Shown piece by piece: positions 63,892-64,000 of a DNA stretch of 64,000 nucleotides. Position 1 is the stretch's first letter. The number at the start of each line of letters is the position of its first letter. The notes under the pieces are model-generated. The model did no database searches. It saw only the letters and a list, made by a program, of their open reading frames with translations, and was not told the DNA's origin. Made by a program: the position numbers and the translations under genes. This DNA is from Microbacterium hydrocarbonoxydans (GTDB taxonomy: Bacteria; Actinomycetota; Actinomycetes; Actinomycetales; Microbacteriaceae): positions 2,852,001 through 2,916,000 of the forward strand of contig NZ_LR882982.1 of NCBI RefSeq assembly GCF_904831005.1, in the 5' to 3' direction.

Positions 63892-64000
63892 GCTCCCAGT
63901 CTGCGCCGAGGGTCGGACGCTGTCATGCGTTCGACGATATGAAGCGTGGAGGATGGGCGCGCCCTGCGCTCGGGGATCCCTCGATCGAGCGGGAGAGATG

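Noticed and set aside
63939-64000. Possible gene starting at ATG 63939 and leaving the window
   Set aside because: Only 62 bases are visible, with no -10 spacing or ribosome site to support it.

Overview
The window is high-GC (about 68-70 % by eye) actinobacterial DNA, most like Microbacterium or a close relative in the Microbacteriaceae. I infer this from general protein resemblance, the HspR-type HAIR box before clpB, the many leaderless genes, and a carbohydrate-active gene content (family-38 alpha-mannosidase, clan GH-A hydrolase, family-11 pectin lyase). No rRNA, tRNA, CRISPR array, transposase, integrase or phage gene was seen. About 67 coding regions are described.

Layout. 0-6.7 kb: divergent glycoside hydrolases around a palindromic operator, then small orphan genes and a MarR regulator. 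6.8-9.3 kb: two GT4 glycosyltransferases, followed by a repeat-rich intergenic stretch. 9.5-17 kb: GlxA-type regulator, NRDE protein, coaBC, a clpB lacking its N-domain, and a nitroreductase. 17-21.7 kb: LysR regulator divergent from the giant putA. 21.7-28.3 kb (minus strand): NatAB-like ABC exporter, membrane protein, BenE-like transporter, two-component system. 28.5-30.9 kb: MFS transporter and two small enzymes.

30.9-37.75 kb is the accessory island. It is an array of orphan RHS (polymorphic toxin) cassettes. Three promoterless, 5'-truncated copies of the RHS core end each lead into a different C-terminal tip after the DPTGLR motif. Each tip is followed by a small membrane or lipoprotein gene, in two cases with an ATGA stop/start overlap, as expected for toxin/immunity pairs. 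A decayed fourth tip contains a (TTCGG)5 tract that sets its frame. The non-core parts have visibly lower GC and different codon use. No full-length RHS gene lies in the window, so these look like stored tips that could be recombined into an RHS gene elsewhere.

37.8-64 kb returns to core genome: HAD phosphatases, xthA, pyrE plus a ROK kinase, anmK, a DtxR/MntR-like regulator, a secreted rhamnogalacturonan lyase, mntH with two MntR-like boxes, TrmH methyltransferase, MATE, M13 peptidase, a beta-lactamase-fold protein without its catalytic Ser/Lys, MFS and POT transporters, glyQS, DNA-repair HhH-GPD protein, and two related membrane-anchored hendecad coiled-coil proteins.

A recurring feature is a -10 hexamer of type (T/C)ANNNT placed 6 or 7 bases before an ATG or GTG at 27 gene starts. 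This implies widespread leaderless transcription and was used to choose many starts.
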